DNA of 64,000 bases from Miscanthus floridulus (Eukaryota; Streptophyta; Magnoliopsida; Poales; Poaceae). The number at the start of each line of letters is the position of its first letter. Position 1 is the first letter of the stretch. Shown in pieces: positions 24,605 through 37,859 of this stretch. The notes beneath the pieces are model-generated. The model worked only from the letters and a program-made list of their open reading frames with translations. It was not told where the DNA came from and made no database searches. The DNA is taken from NCBI RefSeq assembly GCF_019320115.1, contig NC_089584.1, positions 77,505,260-77,569,259 of the forward strand, written 5' to 3'. A program made the translations under genes and the position numbers.

Positions 24605-25615
24605 CATGCCCCCCAATGTTGGGATAAAAATAATTTTATTCCAAAATTATCACGTCTGTATCCCCGATTGGTCTGTAGTCACGGGTAGAGAATCTTGATC
24701 TAGGGTCTACTGTTTGTCGCCATCTATGTCAGCTCATGAGCTCATGCCTCAAAACTTTTGCGAGAGCATCATTGCTTCACGGGCACTTGGATTTGTCCTT
24801 CTAGGCTGGCTATAAAATGTCTATCCGACCCTAGCGAGAACAATTCAACAATCCAGCTATGTTTCTCTTCCATATGCCCCCTCGAGTGCTTCTGACTCCG
24901 CTGGACCCTCCATGGTCTATCTTTTTGCTATGAAGATCTTGAGCAGTTAGAAGAATTCTTGTGCATAGGGTGATTATGTCGCTTATCTTAGCACCTTGTC
25001 GAGCAAGAGAATTAGCTACTGTGGTTAGAAGAATCCTTGTGATATTGCCTGGGTCTTCTCTCCATGCTCGTAGAGCTGTTCTAGTGTTTGCAAGGGCTAA
25101 AATATGTGGACACCTTCCCCTTGTTTGCTCAATCAAATGCCCATCGGGAAAGCCATAAGCTTCTTTCCAGCAGTTTCCCAGTCACCGAGCAATCAGCTAG
25201 GCATCTATTAGGTAGGCGGCTTTTCCCCTTCTCTATCATAATTTCATTAACGGGCCGACGTGACTCGGTTTATGACGACTTTCGGCCATGTGGGGATTCA
25301 ACTCCCTTCAATCCAAAGAAACCTTGGTGGGCTGATTGCTAGTCAATGTAAACCTTTTGTATCCATCCCACGATATTCTGTAACTTGTGGAAGCAATAAG
25401 TTTGAATTTATTATCTCTTTGTTATTTGTCCCCTGAATTTCTAGAGCATCGATCTGTTTCATATCTAATTTCAATTTCACGCCCCCGGCGAAATCTATCT
25501 CTTCGCCTTCCCAGGCTATATATACGGGCCACGGCTGGGGATCGAGAAACAACTCACTTCGTCTCAAACCTTCCATGTCCTTGGTATAGTTCCTGCTTTT
25601 TCATAGGTTTGAGAT
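24605..25615. other. Polypurine tract and spacer of the nested element
   Basis: The first 12 bases are the minus-strand polypurine tract. The remainder is the likely upstream region of the antisense gene that starts near 25616. Small open frames on both strands show no family resemblance. Confidence 0.4.
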
Positions 25616-26950
25616 CATGGAGAACAGCGAGAGGTTTGCTGAGGAGGCCCTCAATGGACCTACATCATCGCGTTAGTGCCTTCATCGTCAGGAGGGTACA
25701 ACTTGTGATGCCCCCACTACCTTAGGGGATAGGGCCAACTCTGTTCGGCCTTTAGGGTCCTCTTTGTTAATGGCTCGTCGTCAGCTCCCTTGTTATCAAA
25801 GGAAGAGGATTGACAAGGATGATCTGCTTGCCTCCATTGATCAGCATGGCTAGGGTCTCACTGAATGTCTCTCCCTCACAGAATCGGCTCTGGCCATGGT
25901 TCGATGTCGATCACCTCCTGAGGCCGATTTAGTGGAGGATAGGTTGTGATATCTGTCATAACCTTTGCTTCCTCTCAATTTCATTCTCAAGATTCTGATC
26001 ATCTCCCCTTTGATTTTTTTAGATTTGTCCACCCAACTAGAGAGCCTCCGATTGGCTACAAAGCACACGGCAGGATTCGTCAATGCCAGGGGTGTCATCC
26101 CGGTGGTTCACCTGCATGACATCCCAAACCATGTTAGGGAGGTCGCTTTGCATGGCATTCGCCATGGTGCCACCATGGCGTTGGCTTCTGCGCAAGCCCA
26201 TTCTGGCCACGAACTTATGTTCCTTCCCCATGGTTTTCCAGCCATGGTGCACCCTGGTGATTATGAGCGCCTGGTTGAGGAATTCTTTAGCGCTACTAAC
26301 TCCATAGCTTTTATCTCCCAGGCCAATGATATAGTAGCCAAAGTTTTTTGTGGCTCGTAGTTTGTAATAGGTGATATTAGCAAACAATTTCTCCATCTTG
26401 AGTGATTTTTTCTTTTGTTTCATACTTCATACTATATGCATCAGTTTATCTGTATTTGCTTTTCTCCTATAGGCGATACATACCGTACCAGCGTTTACTC
26501 CTTTCGGTTTATTTTTGCACTGAAGGTGATATCCTTTTGGTATCGGCTATCAGAGCCGACGACTGGGCAAATTGGTCATCAAGTATGCACCCAAATGCTA
26601 GGGTAATATTTCTTTAAATATTTCCCATTTGATTGCTCTACCGAATTCTTCTCCCCTTAGTGTTTCCTAGAATTGTCTCGACTAGAAGCTAGGCATGCAG
26701 GACTTGAGAAGGAGCTAGGAGACATGAAAGCTGCCATTGATCATCATAAGTCTATCCTGGCTCAAATACCTGATGCCATTCAACAAAAGAAAATGGGATC
26801 TGCTGGCCAAAGCTAGAGGAAGTAGAGCCATCCGAAGTAGCCTCGAGAGCATTCCTAGATCAGCTGAAGAAGACAAACAATAGATCATAGAAGCTAATGT
26901 TATTCGGCTAAAAGTGTTAAAAGTGATCTAGGATATTCTTAGACTTGTAA
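25616..26950 (+). pseudogene. Antisense additional gene of the Tat-like element, copy A
   Basis: It is coded on the strand opposite to gag. A first exon starts ATGGAGAACAGC at 25616 and has an early stop. After an intron-like stretch, an exon at about 26022-26360 encodes ...QLESLRLATKHTAGFVNARG and a segment with HDIPNHVREVALHGIRHGA. This parallels copy B at 27896-28224. A further segment near 26660-26830 encodes a charged coiled-coil-like helix (LEARHAGLEKELGDMKAAI). Related to the second part of the gene at 46022-48250. Molecular function unknown. Stops show it is decayed; exon borders are approximate. Confidence 0.5.
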
Positions 26951-27378
26951 TCCGTATATCAACATATGTCTTGTATAGAATCAATGACAACAACACTTTT
27001 TGTTGTCTCACTATGTTTTCCTTTGTTCCGGCTAAAGAGCCGATTTTGAAAATAGCCGATTCCAGACTCTTGGTCTTAATCCTATTTAGGTCTAAAAACA
27101 TGGCCTTTATTAAGAGAGCCCTTCGATCTTCTATCCTTAGTCATCCGGCGCCATATCCTCTTCGGTATTAGTGAGGTGACGCTTCGCCTCCTATTAATTT
27201 CGGTTGCCTTTTATGCGACCCGAGGTGTCCACCCCTTCGTTCCGTGCTTTCAAATACCGGCCGAGGGCTCTGGCCTTGAACACATCCGCACTTGCAACTG
27301 TTTAGGTTTCTTTGCTTTTCTCCACCCTCACCAAACTCTATAGCAACCTTCCTCTCTTCCTGTAGATCCGATCAACTT

Positions 27379-28260
27379 CATGGCCAGCGAGGAGAACCGC
27401 GGCAAGCGCGCGGCGGAGGAGATCCTAGAGGAGAACATGTCGATGAACTAGTGCCTTCGATGCACGAGGTAAGATTGACATCCTCTATTCATGATGATGA
27501 TCTCTTCTGATTCGCCTATAGGTTCATCATGAATGACAACCTTTGTCCTCTTCCTAGGGCCGATGAGCCCTCTGAAGCTGCATCTTCCGCATCGGCCTCA
27601 TCGTTGGACTCCTTTGATTTGTACAACGGTGATGACGCCTGGCATTTTCTCTAAGAGTGGAGGGTGGCTCAAAACTTCTATTTTGAGGTGACTCGGGAGA
27701 ATGGCCAGCTCGAGATCCGCCTTAGGGTCTCTTAGGCTACACTTCATGTGGCTGAGGAGGAGGCCAGTGCCGTTTGAGTGTGGCTAGCTAAATCTAATGC
27801 TGTGGTGGCAGGTAAGATGAGTTCCATGAATGCTTCCATTCTGATTTCCACTATCTTTATGTTGATAGTCCTTCTATTCCTATGATCGTTAGCCCTAGCA
27901 ATGCAGTTGGAGTCTCTCCAACTGGCAGCGAACGTGGTCGTGGATGCCGTCAATGCCCGGGGCTCCCTTATCAATGTTTGCCTCAACGACGTTCCAGCCC
28001 ATGTTCAGGAGATCGCCCTCTATGGCGTTCGTCATGGTGCGGCGGTGGTGCTAACCGCAATGCAAGTCTAGACTGGGTATGAGCTCCATGCCATGGAGAC
28101 TGGTTTCCTAATGGGTGATGGCCTCAAGGAGCATGAGGATTTGCTTGAGGAATTTGTCCTCATGGTTGAGGCCATTGTGGACATCACATCTGCTCAAGAT
28201 GTGGTGAACAAGGTCTTCAATTAGCTGTACTTAGGGTAAACTGATGAACAAAGACTCCTG
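27379..28260 (+). pseudogene. Antisense additional gene of the Tat-like element, copy B
   Basis: Starts ATGGCCAGCGAGGAG at 27379 (MASEENRGKRAAEEILEEN), with a donor-like gaggtaaga near 27468 and an acceptor-like cctatag before 27522. A middle exon is Ser/Asp-rich and a second intron runs from about 27811 to 27895. The last exon encodes QLESLQLAANVVVDAVNARG, then a segment matching copy A residue for residue at many sites (VPAHVQEIALYGVRHGA, DVVNKVF). Several in-frame stops. The downstream gccgat-rich sequence is also shared with copy A, so the whole unit seems duplicated in tandem. Function unknown. Confidence 0.5.
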
Positions 28261-28803
28261 CTCTTCCATGAACATATCTCAGTGTAATGCCCCTATATGG
28301 GTCATGAACATTTTTGTTCTTTTTGTTTTTTGCTCTAGAGGCGATACATATTGTATCGGCTTTTATGTCTTTGAAGATTTTTTCATTTTTTGAACTAGAG
28401 TTGATACCTTTCTGGTACCGGCTACTTAGAGTCGATGACTAAACGAATCGGCTATCAAGTGTTGATCAAATGCTAGGATAACATATTTTGCCACAGAACT
28501 TTTCATACCAAAGGTTAAACGATTGATCAACCCAGGTCAAACATCCCATTAAGCAAAACAGAACCTCCTTGAATAGATCTATTATTTATGATTCGACTTA
28601 GCATTCACATATGTCGACCTAAGCCCATTTCTAGGACCAGTGCTTATTCTTCCTTAATCCAATGGCTGACGTGAATCCATGACCATTCACTAAAACAAAC
28701 TCTCAGAGCCGATCGCTTGCATCGACTATTGGCATTCATTGCTGACTTTAATGAAGCCTCCTTACCATAACTTGCCAGAAAAGCCCTCAAAGTCTCCTAG
28801 TTC

Positions 28804-31800
28804 CTAGAAGACTGGATTGGCTGTTGCGATGCTCACAAACTCATCAGCGCAAACTAGTTCAACATCATCTCCATACCATTGAATCAAACACTGATGCATG
28901 GTCGATGGTACACAACAGTTCGCATGAATCCAATCACGACCAAGGAGCAAACTGTACAACCCTTTTCCATCGATGATGAAGAATGTGGTGAGCAGAGTCT
29001 TACTCCCGATTGTCAGTTCGACATTCATTGCCCCCTGTGTCTTAGATGCGTTACCTCCGAAGTCCTTGAGCATCATGTTAGTCTCCATCAGATCTTCTGG
29101 TCATTTGCCAAGTTTACGAAAAGTGGTGTAAGGCATAAGATTGACAGAAGCACCTCTGTCCACTAATATCTTGCTCATCGGGTTCCCATCAACAAAACCT
29201 TTCATATATAAAGCCTTTAAGTGCTGATGCTTGATTGGTTTATCAAATATTGCTTGTTGTACAACCATCAACTTGGCAACTTTCTCTTCATACTCTGATT
29301 CATCAAAATCTGAATACACTTCTTGATCTGTCAGAGCTCTAAATTCTGATGGTAACAGAAAAGCCATTTAGATATTAGCCGATGGTTGCTTTCTATCGGC
29401 TGTTTGCTTAGTACGCCACACTTGAGGTTTACCAGATGCCTGAGCCTATTCCAACTCTTTATTCCTTAGGCGTTGCACCCTTCTCTTCTGGCTTCTTATC
29501 AAACCTCCTGGACACCATTAGCCTTCCTACCAAACATGTTTTCTTTCATTGCCTTCTTCATAATCAGCCTAGTCTTGGTCAACAACTCTCTTTCCCAGTC
29601 GATTATGAACATTTCCATTTTTTATGTGCTGATCCATGTTATTATGATGATATGCATCTTGAGCATGGATAGATCGACGGTTGGTTTGAGATTGCCTAAA
29701 CTCCCAATATTGATTGCTGCATTCTAGATGGTCATGTCTAGTAGGCAACTTCAAACCTTCATTCCAGCAATACCTAAAGAAAGGACAATTCCAATGTGAT
29801 TCGTCTTGTTTCCTTTCATACCTCTCATTTTCCAGTTGATGCTGGTATTCTTGATCTTTTAACCAACGCTGATAATCCTTTTCCTTTTGCCACTGCCACT
29901 TTTTCAATAGGATCCAAGATGTAACTCATGGATTTGTTGCCCCATCTTTTGACGTTTCTTCCTACTCATATCGGCTCTTTTGCTTATCGCGACGTCTCTT
30001 AATTTCCCTGTATTTGTTAGCCAATATTTGCATCTTGGGATCGACTGTTCTAGCTTATCTAGATTTGGTTAATGTTAGGACCGTAGTCTTTTCTTTGATC
30101 AGCCTAGCATCAACCATGTTTTGATCTCCTAGGAAAGGATTATCATCAACTTTCATTTTCTGAGGCTATCAAATTTGAGCGTCCCTTCCTGAATAGCCCT
30201 ATGTATATGCTGCCGGAAAATTCTGCATTCATTAGTGGAATGAGCAGTAGCATTATGGGACTTGCAGAACTTTTTATTCTTCAACTGATCAGGGGGCAAC
30301 ATAATATGATTATCGGGCAACTTGATTTGTCCCTTCTCAAGCAAGAAATCGAAGAGCTTGTCTGATTTTGTGACATCAAAGTCATAGCTCTCCTCGACTC
30401 CTCTTGCCCAAGGATTTAGCACCATTACTGTCTTCTTGCCCCAATTCTATTTAGCCACAACAACCTCTTTTTCTTCATCTTCATAGCCGTCATCGACTGA
30501 GTATGGGTTATAAGCTTCGGCCACTGTGGTACTCTTCTAAAATCGGGTATCTCTGCGCATACTCTAGAATTAGCTATTAAGTGCTACCACTCATTGAGCC
30601 AATTGACCCAAGTTATCAAATTCTTGTCCCAACAACTTTTCTTTCCACATTGGCAGCATTCCCCGAACGGCTAAAGCAGCTAGCTGATCATCAGCCAAGT
30701 TTAAGGAGAAGCACAAATTCCTAGTCTCTCAGAACCTTTGAAGAAACTTAGTGCCCGATTCATTAGTCTTCTGCCTTATAGTTGTTAGATCAATAATCTT
30801 CTTTTCTCCAGTCCTAGTATAAAAATATGTATGAAATTTCTTCTTGAGGTCTGCCCAGTTGGTAATGGAGTTGACCAACAATGATGAAAACCAAGTGAAG
30901 GCTGGCCCTGATTGGGACAAGGAGAAGAAATGAACTTGATGGGCCTCTTCAGCTGATGCCTTGCCCAATTGTGTAAGATACCGACTGACATGTTCTATCA
31001 TGCTTGTACTGTCTTGACCAGTGAACTTGGCAAACTCTGGAAGCCTATAATTTGTAGGAAGAGTGACCAAATCATACCATTCTAGATATGTGTGTTTGTA
31101 CAAAAAGGTCAGCCCTTTTGGCTTTAGACCGAACTGATTCTTCATCATCTCGGTCACCTTTAGCAACAACTCATCAGCATGTGAATTTGGATTTCCCTGC
31201 ACCTGCTAACCCATCTGTGGATTGAAATCCCGTGTGCGTTGATACCCTAGATTCGGAATCATGTGAAGGGTGTTATAATCTATACCATAATGATACCCTT
31301 GTGGAATCTCTATCTGTTGGGTCCTTTGCTGGTTTGCTGCTTGAAGTCTCTGATTATAGACATGAGGATCTATATCTCTACGGATCCTTTGAATTGATGG
31401 TGCTATTTTTTGAGCCAACGATGGTATGTGGCCTGATGTGCCAAAATTAATCACCCAATTCTGACCTTGCCCCACCGGCTATTGTACATGCTGTACTGAT
31501 AGTCTAGGATTATACTATATCTAATTCATAGTAGTACCTTGAGCTTGTTTAGATGAACCCTAAACTACCTGGACGTCACCATTACCAGCTAGCGCTGCTT
31601 CTTGATGGCTGGTACCAACTTGATTAGTCCCTTGGGTCGATGGATCTAGAATGTTATAGTAAGTCGGCCCAAATTGACCAACTAGAAACCCATGAATCGC
31701 TTCTTTCATGGTGTTGTGGAATGTGTCCATGAAAGCTTCATTATGGCTTGATATGGCATCATGAACAGATTTGTCTACAACTTCCATAAAGAAATGCCTA

Positions 31801-32009
31801 TCTTTAGCTTCAGCTGTATCTGTTTGCCCATGTAATAGAACTCTTGGTAGTGAAAATTTCTGAACAATTGTGTTGTCACGTGTTTTGGTGTAGGACAACA
31901 AACATTTGCTCTAAAATTCTTCTGTAGCTTTGTCGATGACATCTTTATCTCCATCAGGTAGATCTTCATAATGTACCATAAGGATGTCGTTGTTGTTGTG
32001 AACCGCCAT
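28804..32009 (-). pseudogene. Gag and protease of the nested Tat-like element
   Basis: Gag starts at the minus-strand ATG 32009-32007 (MAVHNNNDILMVHYEDLPDG), close behind the 5' LTR. The retrotransposon gag core is at 30729-31202 (FAKFTGQDSTSMIEHVSRYL...WADLKKKFHTYF). A Cys/His segment NCPFFRYCWNEGLKLPTRHD at about 29740-29800 is typical of Tat-lineage gag. The aspartic protease follows at 28804-29367: its active site reads Asp-Arg-Gly-Ala-Ser where Asp-Thr/Ser-Gly is expected, and the later hydrophobic block YSLLLGRDWIH is present. Stops and frame changes break the frame several times. No reverse transcriptase, RNase H or integrase follows. Confidence 0.8.
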
Positions 32010-32047
32010 GATGATTGTGGGGTCCCACCAGGCGTTCTAGAAACATG

Positions 32048-33688
32048 TGTCGACACGGAATTTCATCCCATGCCGAGGGCACATGAGCAAGCCAGATGGG
32101 TCTGCTTGATGGAGCTAGAGATCCACCTAGCTTCAGCGCAGGGATGGTCGATCCTGTGCACTCCTCCCGAGATGTGCCAGTCAATTTGACCCTGTAATTG
32201 ATAAGGAGAGAGTTTATTAGTAATTTAAGGTAGAACATGCTGGTGTTACCAGATAGTTCCGAATGTGCGGCTCTAAGAGCCGATATGAAAGGAGATTGAC
32301 TAAATAGTCGATTCTAGCATATTCATAAGAATAAATCAGTTAAAGCTCATGGGGTTGTGTAAGAAGAATCGATTATTATTCAGGATGAATATCATTATTT
32401 AGACAAATAGTGGTCAATGGCAATAAGATGTCAATAGTAATTAATTCATGCTAAGCCAATGACTACGAGTAACCGAACCTCTTTTTATGTAAAAGAAACA
32501 ACTCATCATCATTTAACCATTTAATAAAGATAAATCTAATGAACATATTAGATCTCATCTATCGCTATGACCAGTGGGGCATGAGGTAGAATCATGTAGG
32601 CCATAGAAACAACAATAGACTCGATGACCCTAACTTATTACTAATATTAGTGGGGCATAAGGTAGAATGATGTAGGCCATAATACAATAATAAGATCATG
32701 GGGCTAACACATCTTTCAACTTTTCCCTACTTCAGCGATCTCATAATGTGAACTGTTCATGAAAGCGCTCGATATCGGCTAAAATAGCCGATTCAGGCAT
32801 AGCGCACAGTTAAGGTCATACCCTCTCAAGAATAGATCTACCAAGTAACGATCCCCACTCCACGATGCTAACAGTGGGGTGTGAGGCAGAATCACACAGG
32901 CCGTGATAACGGACCGTGGAATAGTTTTTGCTAGCCAATAAATCTACTCAAGATTAGACATGCCTTAACCGCACGCTATGCACGATCAAGATTGATATAA
33001 AATGGCCGATAAAACATAACTCATCGTTTAGAGTGCAGATTAGATTAGTTTAGATTAACAAACGATGGGTTAAATAAGATATAAGGCCGATCTAGATCAA
33101 TCGCAATCAGGCGAAGTGATATTGCTATAATTAAATAAACAATGAAAGCAATAAGCAATATCGATAACTTAATGAATCTATCTGAAGGAACGCCACCCTT
33201 AGATAGAGCCGATAACTTGACCTTATTCTAGTTCGAGCAGTGGAGGTCGACCAGATCGATGCAGCCATACTTGCTGAAGAACTCACCAAGATCTACTCTA
33301 CTCTACTCCTACTCCTAAGGGGTGGCCAGAGCCGAAAAAAGTAAATAACTTATTTTTGATTGATTGTGTGTCCTTTTTACAATAGTTGAGCTTTGATATT
33401 TATACCCGAGACCTACGCATGACTCCTGTCTAAGCATGACTCATCACAATCTTTGACCCTAGAGAAAACATTCCTAATTTAAGATAACTTGGACTCTAAT
33501 ATTTCCCTTTTTGTATAGTCCAACATGTCTTGTCCCAACGTCGATCGTAGCCTTTGTCGTTATCTGCTGGTGCTATCTAAAGAAAGCTGATTCTAGTTTT
33601 GCATCCTGCACATGATTGATTCCTTGATGACATAATCTTGGGAGCTTTTAAGTCCCTGCGACTCTTCTTCCAAATTTTGGTGTAAACA
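32048..33688 (-). repeat. 5' LTR of the nested Tat-like element
   Basis: This right-hand LTR (1641 bp) on the minus strand starts TGTTTACACCAAAATTTGG at 33688 and ends CCGTGTCGACA at 32048. Differences to the left copy are mostly C/T and G/A changes. The primer site just left of it is degenerate (minus strand near 32020-32045: aacgcctggtgggacc). Confidence 0.88.
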
Positions 33689-36600
33689 GGAGGCAGAGGA
33701 GCCATTGCAAGCTGATGAATGGCTCAATACCATTGAGCAGAAGTTTCGTCTCTTGAGAGTTACAGAGCATATGAAGGCTGAATATGACTCACATTAGTTG
33801 CATGGTCCAATAGGCATTTGGTGGACTCATTACCTGTCTACCCTCCCTGCTAATGCTTAGGTTACATGGAATGAGTTTAAGACTGCTTTTAGGGGACATC
33901 ATATTCCCCCATGTCTTATGAGCATGAAACATACAGAGTTTATGAAGCTTACTTAGGGCACCAAAATTCTCACTAAGTACTTGCATGCCTTCAACAACCT
34001 CTCTAGGTATGCGCCTAAGTTTATGAATATCGATGCTAAGAAGATTGCAAGTTTGAAGAGAGGACTAGGTCCAAAGCTGATGAAGACTCTAGCAAATAAC
34101 AAGAGTGAGACCTACAATGAATTTGTGAGTGATGCGTACACACAAGAGAATCATACTAATATTTATGCTGCATTCGAGAGCCGCAAGGGGGCCTTTGAAG
34201 CTGGTGCATCTTAGTAGAGAACTCCAGTGGTGGCAAGAACCCAATACCGCCCACCTGCTCTAAAATACCAGCCACCTCAGAAGAAGGCCCAGCCAAGCTA
34301 AGCAAATAAAAGGTATCGTCGGGCATACTTTATTGCTCGAACGCCTAAGGGTGGTGTAGGACAAGGTAACTCAAAGGCACTGCCTAACAATCAACCATGT
34401 TTTAATTGCAACAAGACTGAACATTGGGCAAGGGAGTGCCCTTACCCCAAGAAGAATAATAAGAAGCCAACAACTGCAAATGCACGCCTAGGGTATGTGC
34501 ATTACACCACCATGGAAGAGATTCCCTCTGGTGAGGTTGTCACAGCTGGTATGCTTCTTGTGAACCATTACCCTGTAGTTGTTCTGTTTGATTCTAGGGA
34601 TTTGCATTCATTCATGAGTCCAACATTTGCATCCAAGTATGATCATAAAATATTTGTAGTAGACAAAGGTGGTTATTATATAAGTGCAGCCGAGAGTAAC
34701 ATTTCTACCAATCAGATAGTTAAAGATGTATTTATTCAAATAAGGGAATGAGAGTATACTACAAATTTAGTGATATTACCAGGATTGGGTATAGATGTGA
34801 TCTTGGGTATGAATTGGATGAAGAACGATGGTGTCCTTATTGATACATCGACTAGAACCATTATGTTGAGAGACCCTAGGAATAACGATGCTTTTCTAGT
34901 ACCCCTTTCTAGGGAGTTTGATCTCCAAAAGGTGACCAATGCTATCCAGCTAGTGGCCCTTGCTGATATTCCTGTAGTATGTGAATTTCCGGATGTCTTT
35001 CTAGATGAATTACCTAGGTTACCTCCCAATAAAGATATAGAGTTCAAGATTAAGTTAATACCAGGTACAACGCCCGTATCTCAAAGACCTTATAGAATGC
35101 CGCCAAATGAATTAGCAGAATTGAAGACCCAATTGCAAGAGCTCTTAGAAAAGGGTCTCATTCGCTCTAGTTCATCATCATGGGGTTGTCCAGCCATATT
35201 TGTGAAAAAGAAGGACAAGTCTTTGCGGATGTGTGTGGACTATCGACCACTCAATGCTGTTACTATCAAGAATAAATATCTTTTGACTCGCATTGATATC
35301 TTATTTGATCAATTACAAAAGCAAAAGTGTTCTCTAAGATTGATTTGAGGTCAGGTTATCACCAAATCAAGATCAGGACTGAGGACATACCTAAGATGAC
35401 TTTTTCCAGTAGGTATGGCCTTTATGAGTATTTAGTCATGTCCTTTGGGTTGACCAATGCTCCTGCCTATTTCATGTATTTAATGAACTCGATATTCATA
35501 CCCGAGCTTGATAAGTTTATGGTTGTGTTTATCGATGATATCTTGATCTATTCCAAGAATGCAGAAGATCACGCAGAGCACTTGAGAGTGGTGTTATCTA
35601 GGCTGAGAGAGCATAAGTTATATGCTAAATTTAGTAAATGTGAATTCTAGTTGAGGAAAGTACCTTTCCTAGGCCATGTTTTATCTGAAGATGGAATTTT
35701 GGTGGACCCATCCAAGGTGCAGGAGGTTCTTGATTGGAAAGCCCCAACCTTCATTCATGAGGTTCAGAGTTTTCTTGGCTTAGTAGAATATTACCGTCGG
35801 CTTATTCTAGATTTCTCCAAAATTGCCAAGCCCATGACTAGGTTGCTTCTGAAGGATGAGAAATTTGTATGGACACCGGAGTGTGAGGCTGCTTTTCACA
35901 CTTTACGAACATTGCTAACTACTGCTCCTATTTTAGCATAGCCCGATATTGAGAAACCTTTTCATGTGTTTTGTGACGCATCGGGTACTAGTTTGGGGTG
36001 TGTTCTAATGCAGGAAGGCCAAGTAATTGCTTATGCCTCATGGCAACCGAGAAAGCTTGAAGTCAATTATCCAACCCATGATTTAGAATTAGGAGTAGTT
36101 GTCCATGCTCTAAAATTTGGAGACATTACCTGCTTGGTAATGTTTGCCATATCTACACCGATCACAAGAGCCTCAAGTACAATTTCACCCAACCTAAATT
36201 GAACATGAGGCAGAGAATATGGTTGGAATTGATTAAGGATTACAACCTAGAAGTACATTATCATTCAAGAAAAGCCAATGTGGTTGTAGACGCCTTAAGC
36301 CGAAAGTATCAGTGTAATCCCTTGTTGGAAGATGATTTCAACTTATTGCATCCAGTAGTCTTACACAATATCACTGTTAGTTGCTCTCTTGAGTCTAAGA
36401 TCATTGAGCTCCAAAAGACCGATGAGGGTATATTCCATATCAAAAGAAAGATGAAAGAGGAAGAAACTAAACATTTTTGGCTAGATGTGAGGGGTGTGCT
36501 GTGGTTTAAGGATCGGCATGTAGTGTCGAAAGTTAGAGAATTGAGAAACCAAATTCTAGAGGAAGCACACTTTTCTAATTTGTCCATTCACCCTGGTAGC

Positions 36601-37859
36601 AGTAAAATGCACCAAGATCTGAAAACACGCTTCTGGTGGACAAAAATAAAGAAAGAAATTGCAGCATTTGTTGCTAGATGCAATAATTGCTGTTGGGTCA
36701 AGGCCATCCATTTGAAGTGAGCTGGACAGCCACTATCTATCCCAAGTTGGAAATGGGATGACATCAATATGGATTTTATAGTTGGGCTTCTAACCACTAA
36801 AAAGGGTCATGATTCCATATGGGTAATTGTTGACTGCTTGACTAAATCTACACATTTCGTCCCTATTAAGGAAAGATATAAACCCCATCAGTATGCAGAG
36901 TTGTACATTGTCCAAATCATACGATTGCATGGTGTGCCTAAAAGCATTATATCAGATCAAGGATCGTAGTTTGTTAATCATTTTTGGGAACATCTACATA
37001 AGTAGTTAGGTACCCAATTGATTCGTAGCTCTACTTACCATCCTTAGACAGCTAGTCAGACTTAGCAGGTGAATCAGATTCTGGAGGATATGTTGAGAGC
37101 TTGTGTGATTTCTTCTATGGGTTCATGGGAGAAATGGCTACCTTTGGCCAAATTCTCCTACAACAATAGCTATCAAGAAAGCATCAAGATGGCTCATTTT
37201 GAAGCTTTGTATAGTCGAAAGTGTAGGACTCCTGAATTGGATTGAGCCTGGTGAAAGAAGGTATTATGGGATTGACTTTGTCAAAGAAGCTAAAGAACAA
37301 GTTTGAATTATTCAACAACATATTGAAGCTGCTCAATCGAGATAGAAGAGTAATGCAGATAAAAGGAGAAGTCCCATTGCATTTGAAGTTGGGGATTTTG
37401 TATATCTGAAGGTGTCTCCCATGAAGAAAGTGCAAAGGTTTGGTGTGAAGCAAAAGCTTGCACCTAGGTATGTAGGCCCATACAAGATCAATAGACAAAG
37501 GGGACCAATAGCCTACAAACTCTAGCTACCTCTGGAAATGAGAACTATATTCAATGTTTTCTATGTCTCCCAACTCAAGAAATGTCTTCGTGTGCCTGAA
37601 GAAGCTATTGAACCCGCTAGTGTCAAGATCCAGTCAGATTTAACCTGTTAAGAAAGACCTATTCGAGTGCTAGAGACAATGGAAAGAGTGACCCATAGGA
37701 AAGTCGTTAAATTCTACAAGGTGGTATGGAATAACCATAGTGAGCAAGACGCTATGTGGGAGCGAGAGGATTATCTTCGTGAGGTCTATCCGGTTTTCTA
37801 CAAGAGATGGTTAGTCATGCAAATCTTGGGATGAAATTTCTTTAAGGGGGGGGAAGGGC

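Larger units (their letters stand above)
22818..33688 (-). mobile_element. Non-autonomous Tat-like Ty3/gypsy element, minus strand, nested in element 1
   Basis: On the minus strand the LTRs start TGTTTACA and end TCAACA/TCGACA. Target duplication GGAGG flanks it at 22813-22817 and 33689-33693, inside element 1's gag. Content in transcription order: 5' LTR, gag with a Tat-type Cys/His segment, aspartic protease, then, instead of RT-RNase H-integrase, a region carrying two genes on the opposite strand, then the polypurine tract and 3' LTR. Antisense additional ORFs between pol and the 3' LTR are known in the Tat lineage. Without pol it must have depended on a related autonomous element, as Dasheng does on RIRE2 in rice. 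Confidence 0.85.
22565..37834 (+). pseudogene. Gag-pol of element 1, interrupted by a nested retrotransposon
   Basis: Gag starts at ATG 22565 (MTRTHGG) and is split at 22817/33694 by the nested element. The rest of gag follows, with a CX2CX4HX4C knuckle at 34398-34439. In the protease the active site reads Asp-Ser-Arg (34590-34598) where element 2 has Asp-Ser-Gly, so it is probably inactive. Reverse transcriptase spans about 34960-35650 with FIDD near 35528. RNase H starts near 35960. The integrase has its HHCC finger at about 36565-36690 and core from 36769. Then come a GPY/F motif near 37468 and a chromodomain (about 37650-37810). Stops and frameshifts, for example at 33796, 35335, 35648 and 36967, disrupt it. 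The end at 37834 is the first stop after the chromodomain. Confidence 0.85.

Noticed and set aside
28879..29166. Plus-strand protein of 95 residues
   Set aside because: It overlaps the minus-strand protease of the Tat-like element and has no family resemblance.
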